Below, in pieces: positions 55,592 to 64,000 of a stretch of DNA of 64,000 nt; within the stretch, counting starts at the first letter, position 1, and every line of letters begins with the position of its first letter. Under the pieces are notes generated by a model that was not told the DNA's origin, ran no database searches, and worked only from the letters and a program-made list of their open reading frames with translations. Source of the DNA: Multifurca ochricompacta (taxonomy: Eukaryota > Basidiomycota > Agaricomycetes > Russulales > Russulaceae). The position numbers and the translations under genes were made by a program. Where the stretch lies: assembly GCA_022496185.1 (NCBI GenBank), contig WTXG01000044.1:62001-126000 (forward strand), written 5' to 3'.

Positions 55592-56425
55592 AAGAAGAAC
55601 GGCCCAGTTTATGGAGCTCCAGTCTACTTGGAGGAGAGATACACAGGGCGCCTCCATCATACAATGAGCGATGAACAGCTCAGGCACCTGGCTGCCGACG
55701 ACCCCTGGGCCTTTGCCATAGACAAAGTGTTGAATGACATGTGCCTTCCGCATCTCAAAGCCAAGGTGATGAGACTGTGGAAGAACCTGATGCTGCGTAC
55801 AATGCTCAACAAACAATATAAAGAACATGCGAAGATGATGACACGGCTGACCAGTGGGATGTTCCAGGTGGAACAGGAGTTGGTAGAGATTAGGAAGAGG
55901 TTGGAAAAGGGAGATGCGTACCAGACCATTGCCAAAAGGTACACTGACACATATGCATGACCCCTCCCTCCACAATCATTGGGAGCTGCTCCAACGCTGT
56001 TGCCAAACCAATTTGAAATGCCAAAGATGCACGAGAACCCTCACGGAGAAACATGTTGGTGGTGCGACAGCAAGTTCCACATTAGTTGGAACTGTCCCCT
56101 CAACTGCAAGTGGTGCCATCATTGTCGCAGCAACCTGCATTGGAGCTGATTCTGCATCTTCCATTGCATTGGTGTTGCTCTGACAATCATCAACCCCTTG
56201 GGGTGGTGTGGCAAATGTCTTCGCCACAACTCGGGGCATCACGAGCTGGACTGCCCCATCCATGACCTCTGCTACTCATGTGGACAGTGCGGCCCTTACA
56301 GGTTTCTCCGTGCCCATAGGTGCCCCCAGGATTCAGACAAGGAGAACTATACCCTGGATGATTGTAATGTAGCTGATGACTATCTGGACCTGGTGCAGGA
56401 TGATGATGGTACGAGTTGTTTCTAG
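55592..56425 (+). pseudogene. element F ORF3, C-terminal part
   Basis: Resumes after H at KKNGPVYGAPVYLEERYTGRLHH, continues through the coiled-coil-like region and the four knuckle-like motifs (C-W-W-C ... H ... C, C-H-H-C ... H ... C, C-G-K-C, C-Y-S-C) to TAG 56423-56425. TGAs at about 55958-55960 and 56147-56149 replace Arg (YA-R-PLPP, HWS-R-FC). Confidence 0.85.
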
Positions 56426-56456
56426 CCGGGTCTGCTAGAACCAGAAGAGGGGGTGA
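56426..56456 (+). other. element F polypurine tract
   Basis: CCGGGTCTGCTAGAACC then AGAAGAGGGGGTGA directly before the 3' LTR, identical to that of C. Confidence 0.8.
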
Positions 56457-57048
56457 TGTTATGACCCTTGCCTAGCAACCCACTCTTTTTCACTATTCCC
56501 AATGATGACCCTTCCCTTCCACTGACTCTCCATTTCCTGATCACATCCCCATCCTGGGATCCTTCATGTGCCCTACTTCCTTCCCCATGACCACTGATTG
56601 TACATATTGACTCATTGTTTACATCTGCTTGTGTCTTCTGTTATCTGTTATCTCCTTATCTCTAAGACTGGACACTTACTTAATTCCCTATCAGAAGCTC
56701 GGCTCTATGCCCTCCGCTTTTGTATATTTGGGCCCACATGACTCCATGTTACCTTATCTTTAGACGCTCATTCAATTACATATATAAGTCCACTGTAGCT
56801 ACCTTGTAGACCTCAGACTCAACTTATTGAATACATTGGTGCTTGTCTTCTGGACTTCCCTTTGAAAGCTCTGACTTGATCCTCTCACAGTACTTCTGGT
56901 ACTTCCTACTCAACATCATCTTAGAGTACAGCCTCTTTGACTTTGACTCTCCCCCATATAACTCCAAGAAGCCTTATTGGTTTCTTACCTGATAATGAAC
57001 AAATGCTGTCACACAAGTCATGTGGAACATCCCACACTGGACGTAACA
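56457..57048 (+). repeat. element F 3' LTR
   Basis: 592 bp, pairs with 44133-44724; starts TGTTATG (decayed TGTTACG) and ends GTAACA. Followed by TSD AGATG. Confidence 0.95.
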
Positions 57049-58430
57049 AGATGGCACCATTGAGAAGTACAAGGCACAACTCGTAGCTTGTGGATTCACC
57101 CAGAGATTTGGGGTGGATTATTTCGACACCTTTTCCCCTGTTGCCAGGCTCACAAGCTTTCGCACTATACTTGCCTTGGCCGCCCGGCACGACTGGGAGA
57201 TTGACAGCTTCAACTTCAATGGGGCATATCTAAATGGTGAGCTCAATGACAATGAAGATATTTACATGCAGTCACCCCTGGGTTACAACACTCAAGGGGA
57301 GTCAGTCAAGTATTTACACAAATCCCTATATGGCCTCAAACAAGCCAGACGCAAGTGGTACAACACACTGTACCATGCTCTCAATGATCTCGGCTTCTGC
57401 GTCAATGAAGCTGACCCCGGAGTGTTTTCCACTCGCAGCAGAGGACACCTGACCATTCTAGCGATCCATGTTGATGATTGTATTATCACAGGCAGCTGCA
57501 ATGCATTCATTGCTGAATACAAGCACAAACTTAATGACCGTTATTCCCTCATGGACCTAGGTCCTGTCCACTGGCTCTTGGGCATCAAGATCTCACGCAA
57601 CCGCAATGTGCAAACTATTTCACTCTCCCAGACAGCCTACATCGACACCATTCTCGCCAGGTTTGCACTTAGCAATTCAAAACCATACGCAACCCCGATT
57701 GTCTCAGGAGCATACTACAACAAGTCTGATGCGCTGAGCAATGCTACTGAAGTGGTGCATATGAAGAAAACACCTTACCATGAGGCTATTGGCAGCCTCA
57801 TGTACACCTCTGTCACCACACGACCCAACATCACCTTCACCATATCAACACTATTGCAATTCCTCAAAAACCCAGGCGAAATTCACTGGCAAGCAGTGAA
57901 GCGAATCTTTCATTACCTCAATGGCACCAAGTCATACAGACTCACTTATGGTAATCAAGCACACAATCTTATTGGATACACAGACACAGATGGAGTGTCA
58001 CAAGAACACCACCACATGATATCTGGCTTCACCTTCCTCATCGACGGCAGAGCAGTCTCTTGGGCTTTGCAAAAGCAAGAGCTAATCACACTTTCTACCG
58101 CAGAGGCTGAATATGTGGCTGCAACTCATGCAGCCAAGGAGTGCATTTGGATGCGATGCCTTCTCAAGTCCCTATTTGATATCACACTCACTCCGACACC
58201 CTTACTATGTGACAATCAAGCCACAATCCGACTTGCAGAAGACAATAACTACCATGCGCGCACCAAACACATTGACATTTGATTCCATTTTATTCGCCAA
58301 ACAATTACCAATAAACAAATTCAACTCGAGTACTGTCCCACAGAAGACATGACTGCAGACATCCTTACGAAGGCACTTCCCAAGTACAAGGTCGCTATTC
58401 ACATTCAAAACCTTGGGATTTGTCACGCTT
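57049..58430 (+). pseudogene. pol: element E RT and RNase H
   Basis: Continues E pol after F: KYKAQLVACGFTQRFGVDYFDTFSPVARLTSFRTILALA, YLNGELNDNEDIYMQ, YGLKQARRKWYNTLY, H-V-D-D-C catalytic motif near 57470, then RNase H (GYTDTDGVSQEHH, LITLSTAEAEYVAATHAAKE, CDNQATIRLAEDNNYHARTKHI). A TGA at 58280-58282 precedes the last 50 residues (FHFIRQTITNKQIQLEYCPTEDMTADILTKALPKYK). Ends at TGA 58430. This part keeps a long open frame of 389 codons despite its age. Confidence 0.88.
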
Positions 58431-58439
58431 GAAGGGGAG

Positions 58440-59054
58440 TGCTGCATTGCGGATTCTGGACAGACCGGCCTGGCCAGAGGAGAAGGATCTTAGGAGTGTC
58501 AAGATCACACTTGGACACAAGATTATTGCTGTGTTCATTCACAGCTACTCAAGATTACTTCAAAATTATGGTTTTATGTTTGGAAGAGTAAACACATTTC
58601 TTATCTCCATTATCATCTTATTTTGTTTCGATTTTATGCAAGTGTGACTAAAACCATTACAGTTGTACATTACAGTTCTGCTCTTTTTGCGCGCCCCTTT
58701 GTCTTGCATTCTCTGCTTCGCACTTCATTCTGATTGACTTGTAGTTTACAATGTATGATTCTCTGGCCAGATCTTTGGCCTCCAGTTTTGACTTTATTGT
58801 GTTATCTCTCCTATATTTACTCCTATAGTTAAATTGTATAAAAGCCCTAGTAGTTTGTCTTAAATCAACCATCTAGTTTTGATCCCTTCTATCCACTTGT
58901 CTGCTTCAACTCAGTTCTCACAAAAGTGAACTTAAAAATTGCTTTTACTCTTATTCGCACTTGCTCTGCTCTTAGGTCGATCTTTGTGCTATTGCCAACT
59001 GTACCAGCAAATTCAGCTTGCTGTACCGGACTAACACCGGTACCCCCTATCTAT
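58440..59054 (+). repeat. element E 3' LTR (right end approximate)
   Basis: Begins TGCTGCATTG directly after the purine tract GAAGGGGAG. A TATA-like GTATAAAAG occurs at about 58836. Ends near ATCTATA before gypsy fragment I. The matching 5' LTR is not in the window. Confidence 0.6.
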
Positions 59055-59077
59055 AGTCTATTCCCTCCAGTGTCTGT

Positions 59078-60430
59078 TCATAAAGATAAGGGGATAAGAG
59101 ACAATCATAGGTAAACAGTACATAAACAAGTTCAGTCAGCAGTCACAGGGATGGGAGCAATGCACATGAGGGGTTCCAGGAGGGAGACACAATGAGGAAA
59201 TGTAATGTAGGTGGGCAAGTGGGGTCCTTGTTAGGGAGGTGAAAGAAAAGAGGGTCACTGGGCCCTGGTCATAACATCACCCTCCTTTCTGGCTCGAGCT
59301 GACCCAGCTAGAAATGCGCACCATCATCATCCTGCACCAGGTCCACATAATCATCTGCCAAGTTCTGATCCCCTATGGTGTAAGTCTCATTGGCTGCACA
59401 CTGATGCATGCATAAGAAGCCATATGGGCTGTGTTGACCACACTGGGGGCACATGTCATGGACCAGGCAGTCAAGCTCATGATGACCTGCGTTGTGGCAC
59501 AGGCACTTGCCACACCACCCCAAGGGGTTGACAATTGTGGGAGCAATGCCCAGATGGCAGAAGATGCAAAATCAACTCCAGTGTAAATTGCTCTGGCAGT
59601 GGCGGCACCATTTGTGGTTAAGGGGGCAGTTCCAACTAATGTGGTACTTGCTGTCACATTGCCAGCAAGTCTCTCCTTGGGGGTTCTCATGCATATGTGG
59701 CATTTTGAATTGGTTTGGCAGCAGTGTTGGTGCTGCTCCTAGTGACCATGGTGGGAGGGGTTGCACATAAGTGTCTGCATACCTTTCGGCGATGATTTGA
59801 TATGCATCCCCTTTCTCCAGCCTCTTTCGGATCTCCGTTAACTCCTGCTCTACCTGGAACATCCCCCTCATGAGCCTTGTCATTTGTTTCACATATTCTT
59901 GGTACTGGGTATTGAGTGTTGTACACAGCATAAGAGTCTTCCACAGTCTCATTACTTTGGCCTTGAGACATGGAAGGCGCATGTCGTTCATTACTTCATC
60001 AATCACAAATGCTTGGGGGTCGTCAGCTGCAAGATGTCCCAGTTGTTCATCACTCATCGTATGATGAAGATGACCCATATATTGTTCTTCCAAATAGACT
60101 GGGGCTCCATAGACAGGCCCGTCCTTGTTCATACAGCCCATGACATCCATTCCTCCATTGGTGTAGAATATGTACTTAGCTATAGCCTTCTCTCCATTGG
60201 CCATGGTGATCTTGAGTGGGAAGTACATTGAAGAATTTGGGTTGTTGGCAAAGAAGGGGAATTTGGGGACATCACTGTCCTGTTCCATGTTGATGAGGTC
60301 ATTTGGGTGGGGCTCTTCAGAGTGGTTGAAATCATTGTTGGGATTGGGTGACTGGGTTTTGACTCATTCCGCAGCAGCTTCATAGTCAATGGGGGAAGAG
60401 GGATGAGTGGAAGGGTGAGCAGAAGGGAAT
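59078..60430 (-). mobile_element. gypsy fragment I: 3' LTR remnant and ORF3 remnant
   Basis: The right part of a D-like 3' LTR (about 59078-59276; LTR end ATAACA) is followed by an ORF3 copy truncated at its N-terminus near 60430. Both ends are broken: the LTR start is missing on the left and pol on the right. A deletion or rearrangement remnant. Confidence 0.85.
59308..60430 (-). pseudogene. fragment I ORF3 (zinc-knuckle accessory protein), partial
   Basis: Fifth copy of ORF3. Begins inside the N-terminal region at about FPSAHPSTHPSSPIDYEAA and runs to TAG 59308-59310. The conserved NGGMDVMGCMNKDGPVYGAPVYLEEQYMGHLHH block, coiled-coil-like region and all four knuckle motifs (C-W-Q-C, C-R-H-C, C-G-K-C, C-P-Q-C) remain. 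TGAs occur at about 59572-59574 (HWS-R-FC) and 60363-60365 (E-R-VK). The first 22 or so codons are replaced by unrelated DNA. Confidence 0.85.
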
Positions 60431-62214
60431 GTTGAACCAAGATACTGGTACAGAGGCTCCGGGATAGCAGTACGACATGATTGTGATCACACGTAGATAA
60501 CACAAGTAGTGATTGTCAAGGGTTTTCATACCCATGCAGGTAAGCGCCATGGGTTTTGCCAGGTATGGGTATGGGTATACAGCTCCCAACCCATGGAAAC
60601 CCATACCTGTGCAGTGGGTTTGGCAGGTATAGGCGCCAATTATGCATTGACAAGATCAGTAGAAATTCTAAGATAAAACACATCTGCAGCCACAAAAATA
60701 AAAGATCTCATCTGATGTATGCTATAGGGTATCTTTAAATATGTTCTAGTATTATCATATGAAATATCAAAGCAGATTAACAGTGCGATGTAAAATAAAA
60801 GTGTTATCAGTGATCCACTTCTTGAAAATCATGATGCACCTGTTTTATCAACATGCAACCAATTCTGCTGGTCTGGCAGTATCTAAAATACTCTCTAGAC
60901 TACTTTAGACTATAATATAATCTAATTATCAAATTAGTTTACTGAAAAAAGGCCCGTGTGTATCTACAAGCTGCATGGGGCAGCGACTACATTGCATCGC
61001 ATGGTGGTCTGACCTCCTTCCTATTAAGGAAGGTTGACTTAAACACACAAGGACAGTTGTGCTTGTATGAAATGAAACCAGAATAATAAAATAATAATGT
61101 AAATAAAGGATCCTTTTAATCTTCTGAACATAAACCAACAATATTTGAGGGATCTTGAGTAGCCATAAATGAATGTGTTGTGTCCAAGTGCTTATCTCCT
61201 TGACCAGGATGGCCCAGGCCACTTATCTGAAATGTGCAGAAACGCAAAGAACAGTCATGCTCATATAAAATTAAAACCAGAATAATAAAATAAAAATGGA
61301 ATAATAAATTATCTTAATCTTATGAACATAAAATAGGAATTTTGAGGGATCTTGAGTAGCCATAAATGAACACGTTGTGTCCAAGTGTGTATCTCCTTGA
61401 CCAGGATGTCCCAGGCCAGATGTCCAAAATGTGCGATGCAAGTAAAGAACTTGCATGCATTTCATTTTATGGGTAACCCAGGTATCAAAACAATTACCCA
61501 GGGGTTACCCCTGCAAATTTCTATGTGTTCATCAAATTATTTTGCATTCTGTGTGGTTATCTGACAGGCTTTTCATCAATGTTCTATAACATCCTATCTA
61601 ATCATCTCTGTATACTGTATTTTAGTTGTGCTTGTATAAAATTGAAAGCAGAATAATAAAATAAAAATGGAATAATGAATTATCTTAATCTTCTGAACAT
61701 AAAATAAGAGTCATTGAGGGATCTTAAGCAGCCACAAATGAACATGTTGTGTATCTTCTTGGTCCAGGAAGTCCTGGGCTGGGTATCCGAAATGCACAAT
61801 GCAAGTAAAGAACTTGCATGCATTTTCACGGGTGACCCGTGGGTAACCCACAGGTTACCTGTCCCTGTAGTGACAGGTATGGGTATGGGTACAGGTACCA
61901 ATGAGGATACCCCAGGGTTACCCCTGTCAATCACTAAACGCAAGTAAGAATGCATTCATAATTAGCTAGATTACTTAGAATATACATCTAAGATTGGGCA
62001 TGTGATCAAATCACATCAATAATGAGATAATGCACTTGTATAATTAAGTAGCCAATATAGCACATTAAATTGTATATAAACTACTGTATAACTGCTATAG
62101 ATTAAGCAGTTGCTATTGCATTAACAACTGCATCTAAGTCTCAAAGTAAAACAAAGGTGAGATAGCTAGCAGTAATGTAGTATCTAGTGTAGGCTGTGCC
62201 ATACCTGTTCTATA
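60431..62214. other. AT-rich intergenic repeat region and J 5' LTR end
   Basis: No gene is recognisable. It holds hairpin-forming GGTATGGGTATGGGTA / ACCCATACCTG stretches (60540-60640, 61430-61520, 61835-61930), three copies of a repeat of about 190 bp (61051-61240, 61250-61460, 61622-61840), and at its right end a TATA-like GTATATAAAC (about 62071) and the TATA end of the probable 5' LTR of J at 62214, whose left end I cannot place. Confidence 0.6.
61051..61840. repeat. three diverged copies of a roughly 190-bp AT-rich repeat
   Basis: Copies at about 61051-61240, 61250-61460 and 61622-61840 share CCAGAATAATAAAATAA-like, ATCTTCTGAACATAAA, TGAGGGATCTTGAGTAGCC and TGTTGTGTCCAAGTG phrases. Copies 2 and 3 also share ATGCAAGTAAAGAACTTGCAT, a small hairpin. 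Confidence 0.7.
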
Positions 62215-62226
62215 GGTTATGGGCCC
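62215..62226 (+). other. element J primer-binding site, initiator-tRNA-Met-like
   Basis: GGTTATGGGCCC, identical to the H site, follows CTATA, the probable end of a 5' LTR ending in TA as in H. Confidence 0.6.
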
Positions 62227-62236
62227 TGGTGGGCAT

Positions 62237-62461
62237 CTTGTGCCTTTATGGCTGCAATACACATTCTGCACCTTTCATGGCCGCAATAAACATTATCTGC
62301 ACCTTCAATGGCTGCAATAAGTGTCTGCGCCTATAAGGCTGCAAAAATAGATGCTACCAGTGAATGCAACATTCATGCACCTTTATGGCTGCACTGCTAA
62401 TGCACCTTTAAGGCTGCATAAAAACTACTAAGCTCACCATTGTGCCTTTATGGCTGCATCT
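62237..62461 (+). repeat. seven copies of a 20-nt motif in the element J leader
   Basis: Variants of TGCACCTTTATGGCTGCAATA recur at about 62240, 62269, 62300, 62328, 62373, 62401 and 62439, with irregular 28-45 nt spacing. Most can form a small hairpin (TGCA.CC with GG.TGCA). The array lies between the PBS and gag. Confidence 0.7.
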
Positions 62462-62591
62462 ATGGTTTCTAAGAGCCCGAGTTCTGTTTTGTGCTCTGAG
62501 TATCTTTTGTTGCATTCAATGCTGACTATGGCTTCTTTTACAGAAACCATCTACTCACGCTCCCAAAAAAACACTTACTCAAATCTTAACA

Positions 62592-64000
62592 ATGTCGTCT
62601 CAACTGACCATTGCCATTCCCATCTTTGACGGATCTAACTATTCCACTTGGGCCAATGTGATGAGGGCTTTCCTTATGTCTAGTGGGCTTTGGGAGGTCA
62701 CGAATGGCTCCAACTCTTGTCCTGGTGCCAAGGATGAACAGAACCCCACTGAAGATGAAAGATTACTTCAGAAGGAATGGGACTGTGCTGATAACAAGGT
62801 GATCAGCACTATAATCTTGAGGCTGTCCACTGTGATCCAGCACAAACATACCTCAACTGGCTCTTCCTTTCTTATATGGATTGGTCTAAAGAGCAAGTAT
62901 GGCTCAGTGGGGCCTGCTGCAATCTTTAGGGACTTCAAAGAAGCCCTAAACTTTTGCCTGGACTCTGCCAAGCACCCCTTGCCTCAGATTAACCACCTTG
63001 AGGTTGCCTTTGAGCACCTTGAGACCAATAGTGTCACCATCCCTGATGTCTTGCAGGGCATGCTCCTGCTCCATATGCTCCCTCCCAAATGGGAGGCCCT
63101 TATCCCCACCATCCTTGTCAGAAGATCTCCTTCCAACATTAATCTAGCTGTAATCCGTGATGCCATGCTTGCTCAGTGGGAGCAAGATCGATCCAGGGGT
63201 AAGAACCCTCATGCAGCTAATAAGCTCTTGGCAATCAAATGGAAGCGGGGTGACCCTCGCTTTAATCAGCAGAAACACTTTGGTGGCAAGCAGCCAGAGC
63301 AAGCGGAGAAACAGTCAGATCAGAAATTCCAGCACGGGCACTGTGTCACAGTTAGGTGCAAGAACTGTGTCGTTGTTGAGCAAGAGGAAGTCAAGTCAGT
63401 CGAGTTTCAAAGTCACAGTAAATCAAGTCTAGTTCAAGTCCTCAACAAGGTCAAAGGGCACACACGTGAGAATCGAGTCGACGGCAGAGACACTCAGTCC
63501 TGCAACAAGTTCAAGTGGAGTTTCTTACTGGGGAGTTCAGATGAAGTCGAAGCACCTTGGATTGAACACAAGAGAACAGACTTAGGTCTGTCCTCTCTAT
63601 CCTACTGCTCTTTAAATACAAGTAGTCTTAGCTATGTCATAGTATAGTAGAAGCTTCTAGTACTATGAGATAATGTCTAATGGTTGTGCAGTAGACTATG
63701 CTAGAACTATGGAGAATAAGGAGGGGTTGGGCCCTCAATGAGTAAGCATGGATAATTGTTTCAGAATAAGTCCGTCTCTTCATCAGCACGTCACGTCACC
63801 TTGTCAATCCAGATTCATCACACACTGTGCCAGGAAGAAGTACAGAGATAATCAGCAGTCCAAGGGACAGCAGCATTCTCACATCGCCAATCAGGTGTTC
63901 TTCCCTCCTCCTCATCTCATGACCACACCATCCGTTCCCTTGCCTCCTGCATTTAAATCTCATTACAGGAACAGAAGGCCTCACATTGTGATGCATACCA
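62592..64000 (+). pseudogene. gag: element J copia gag (UBN2), cut by a solo LTR
   Basis: ATG 62592. N-terminal copia gag motif (IPIFDGSNYSTWANVMRAFLMSSGLW), then UBN2-like body (LKSKYGSVGPAAIFRDFKEAL, LLLHMLPPKWEALIPTIL) to about residue 250. A solo LTR (63344-63822) interrupts it after H-G-H-C. After the CACTG duplication the frame continues to the window edge without an obvious CCHC knuckle. The rest of J lies off the right edge. Confidence 0.8.
63344..63822 (+). repeat. solo LTR (479 bp) in J gag
   Basis: TGTCACAG...CATCACA with TSD CACTG at 63339-63343 and 63823-63827. It is related to the solo LTR at 40951. Contains a TTTAAATAC box near 63611. Confidence 0.8.

Larger units (their letters stand above)
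44133..57048 (+). mobile_element. Ty3/gypsy chromodomain element F, interrupted by H
   Basis: A gypsy element of the B/C/D type with TSD AGATG (44128-44132 and 57049-57053), LTRs 44133-44724 and 56457-57048 (592 bp each). It contains gag with a tRNA-like insertion, pol with many TGA stops, and ORF3 split by copia element H. LTRs differ by more than 20 transitions, mostly at CpG; some sites lost CpG differently in the two LTRs (CACGTG in C is CACATG and CATGTG here). Confidence 0.95.
40022..59054 (+). mobile_element. Ty1/copia element E, 5'-truncated host of later insertions
   Basis: An old copia element whose pieces join in order at 40045-40950, 41664-42026, 43653-44132 and 57049-58430, with 3' LTR from 58440. 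Gag, protease and 5' LTR are missing. It hosts a solo LTR, the fold-back Tc1 element and gypsy element F. Its protein is closest within the window to element H, which is nested in F, so two related copia lineages were active at different times. The right end of the 3' LTR is approximate. Confidence 0.85.

Noticed and set aside
60555..60580. Telomere-type repeats (GGTATG)
   Set aside because: Only two to three units, not TTAGGG, and flanked by the complementary ACCCATACC, so they form a hairpin and not a telomere tract.
1..64000. CRISPR arrays or bacterial operons
   Set aside because: No short direct repeats with unique spacers and no Shine-Dalgarno-type gene organisation; all coding content is eukaryotic retrotransposon.

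Overview
The window is eukaryotic and most likely from a filamentous basidiomycete (Agaricomycete-type) nuclear genome; this is inferred from the element types, and genus cannot be told. It contains no recognisable host gene. Almost every base belongs to transposable elements inserted into one another: chromodomain Ty3/gypsy elements, Ty1/copia elements, two solo LTRs, a palindromic Tc1/mariner derivative and a tRNA-like short insertion. Seven insertions can be delimited to the base from LTR ends (TG...CA, or TG...TA for copia element H) plus 5-bp target-site duplications (TSDs), and the Tc1 insertion from its TA duplication.

Layout. Gypsy element A (+) runs from the left edge to 2879 and resumes at 17679-19827. 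Element B (gypsy, -, 2880-17673, TSD CCCGC) sits inside the RT of A. Element L (-, 7546-14858, TSD CTATG), a large LTR element with no coding capacity, sits inside the pol of B. Element C (gypsy, +, 19828-34538) sits in the integrase of A, and element D (gypsy, -, 26695-33917, TSD CTAGC), the youngest and most complete copy, sits at the ORF3 stop codon of C. After C comes copia element K (+, 34539-40021), which lacks its 5' LTR. Copia element E (+, 40022 to about 59054) lacks its 5' part and is split by a solo LTR (40951-41658, TSD CATGC), a fold-back Tc1 element (42029-43650, TSD TA) and gypsy element F (+, 44133-57048, TSD AGATG). F carries a 220-bp insertion with a tRNA-like head (45833-46052) in gag and copia element H (-, 50407-55586, TSD GCATG) in ORF3. 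The right end holds a gypsy fragment I (about 59078-60430), an AT-rich repeat region, and copia element J (PBS at 62215, gag from 62592), itself cut by a solo LTR (63344-63822, TSD CACTG).

How the genes work together. B, C, D and F share one plan: LTR, gag (capsid plus CCHC knuckle), a T5 run where pol lies in the -1 frame, pol (protease, RT, RNase H, integrase, chromodomain), and a separate third ORF of about 400 codons with a predicted coiled coil and four Cys/His zinc-knuckle-like motifs, then a polypurine tract and LTR. I recognise no known family for ORF3; it recurs at five loci. Each of B, C, D and F, and also the ORF-less element L, has an 11-nt primer-binding site that is the exact reverse complement of an 11-nt stretch of its own LTR lying 34 nt downstream of a TATA-like box. 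This is the arrangement of Tf1-type self-primed reverse transcription, and C shows a compensatory change on both sides. L also shares the gypsy 3' polypurine region, so it looks like a non-autonomous passenger of this machinery. A second polypurine tract lies inside the integrase coding region.

Decay. Nearly all premature stops are TGA at positions where a sister copy has Arg (CGA), on either strand, and LTR pairs differ almost only by CpG transitions. This fits loss of methylated CpG. The LTR divergence orders the insertions: D youngest (one difference in 587 bp), then H, C and B, with F, E and K oldest.
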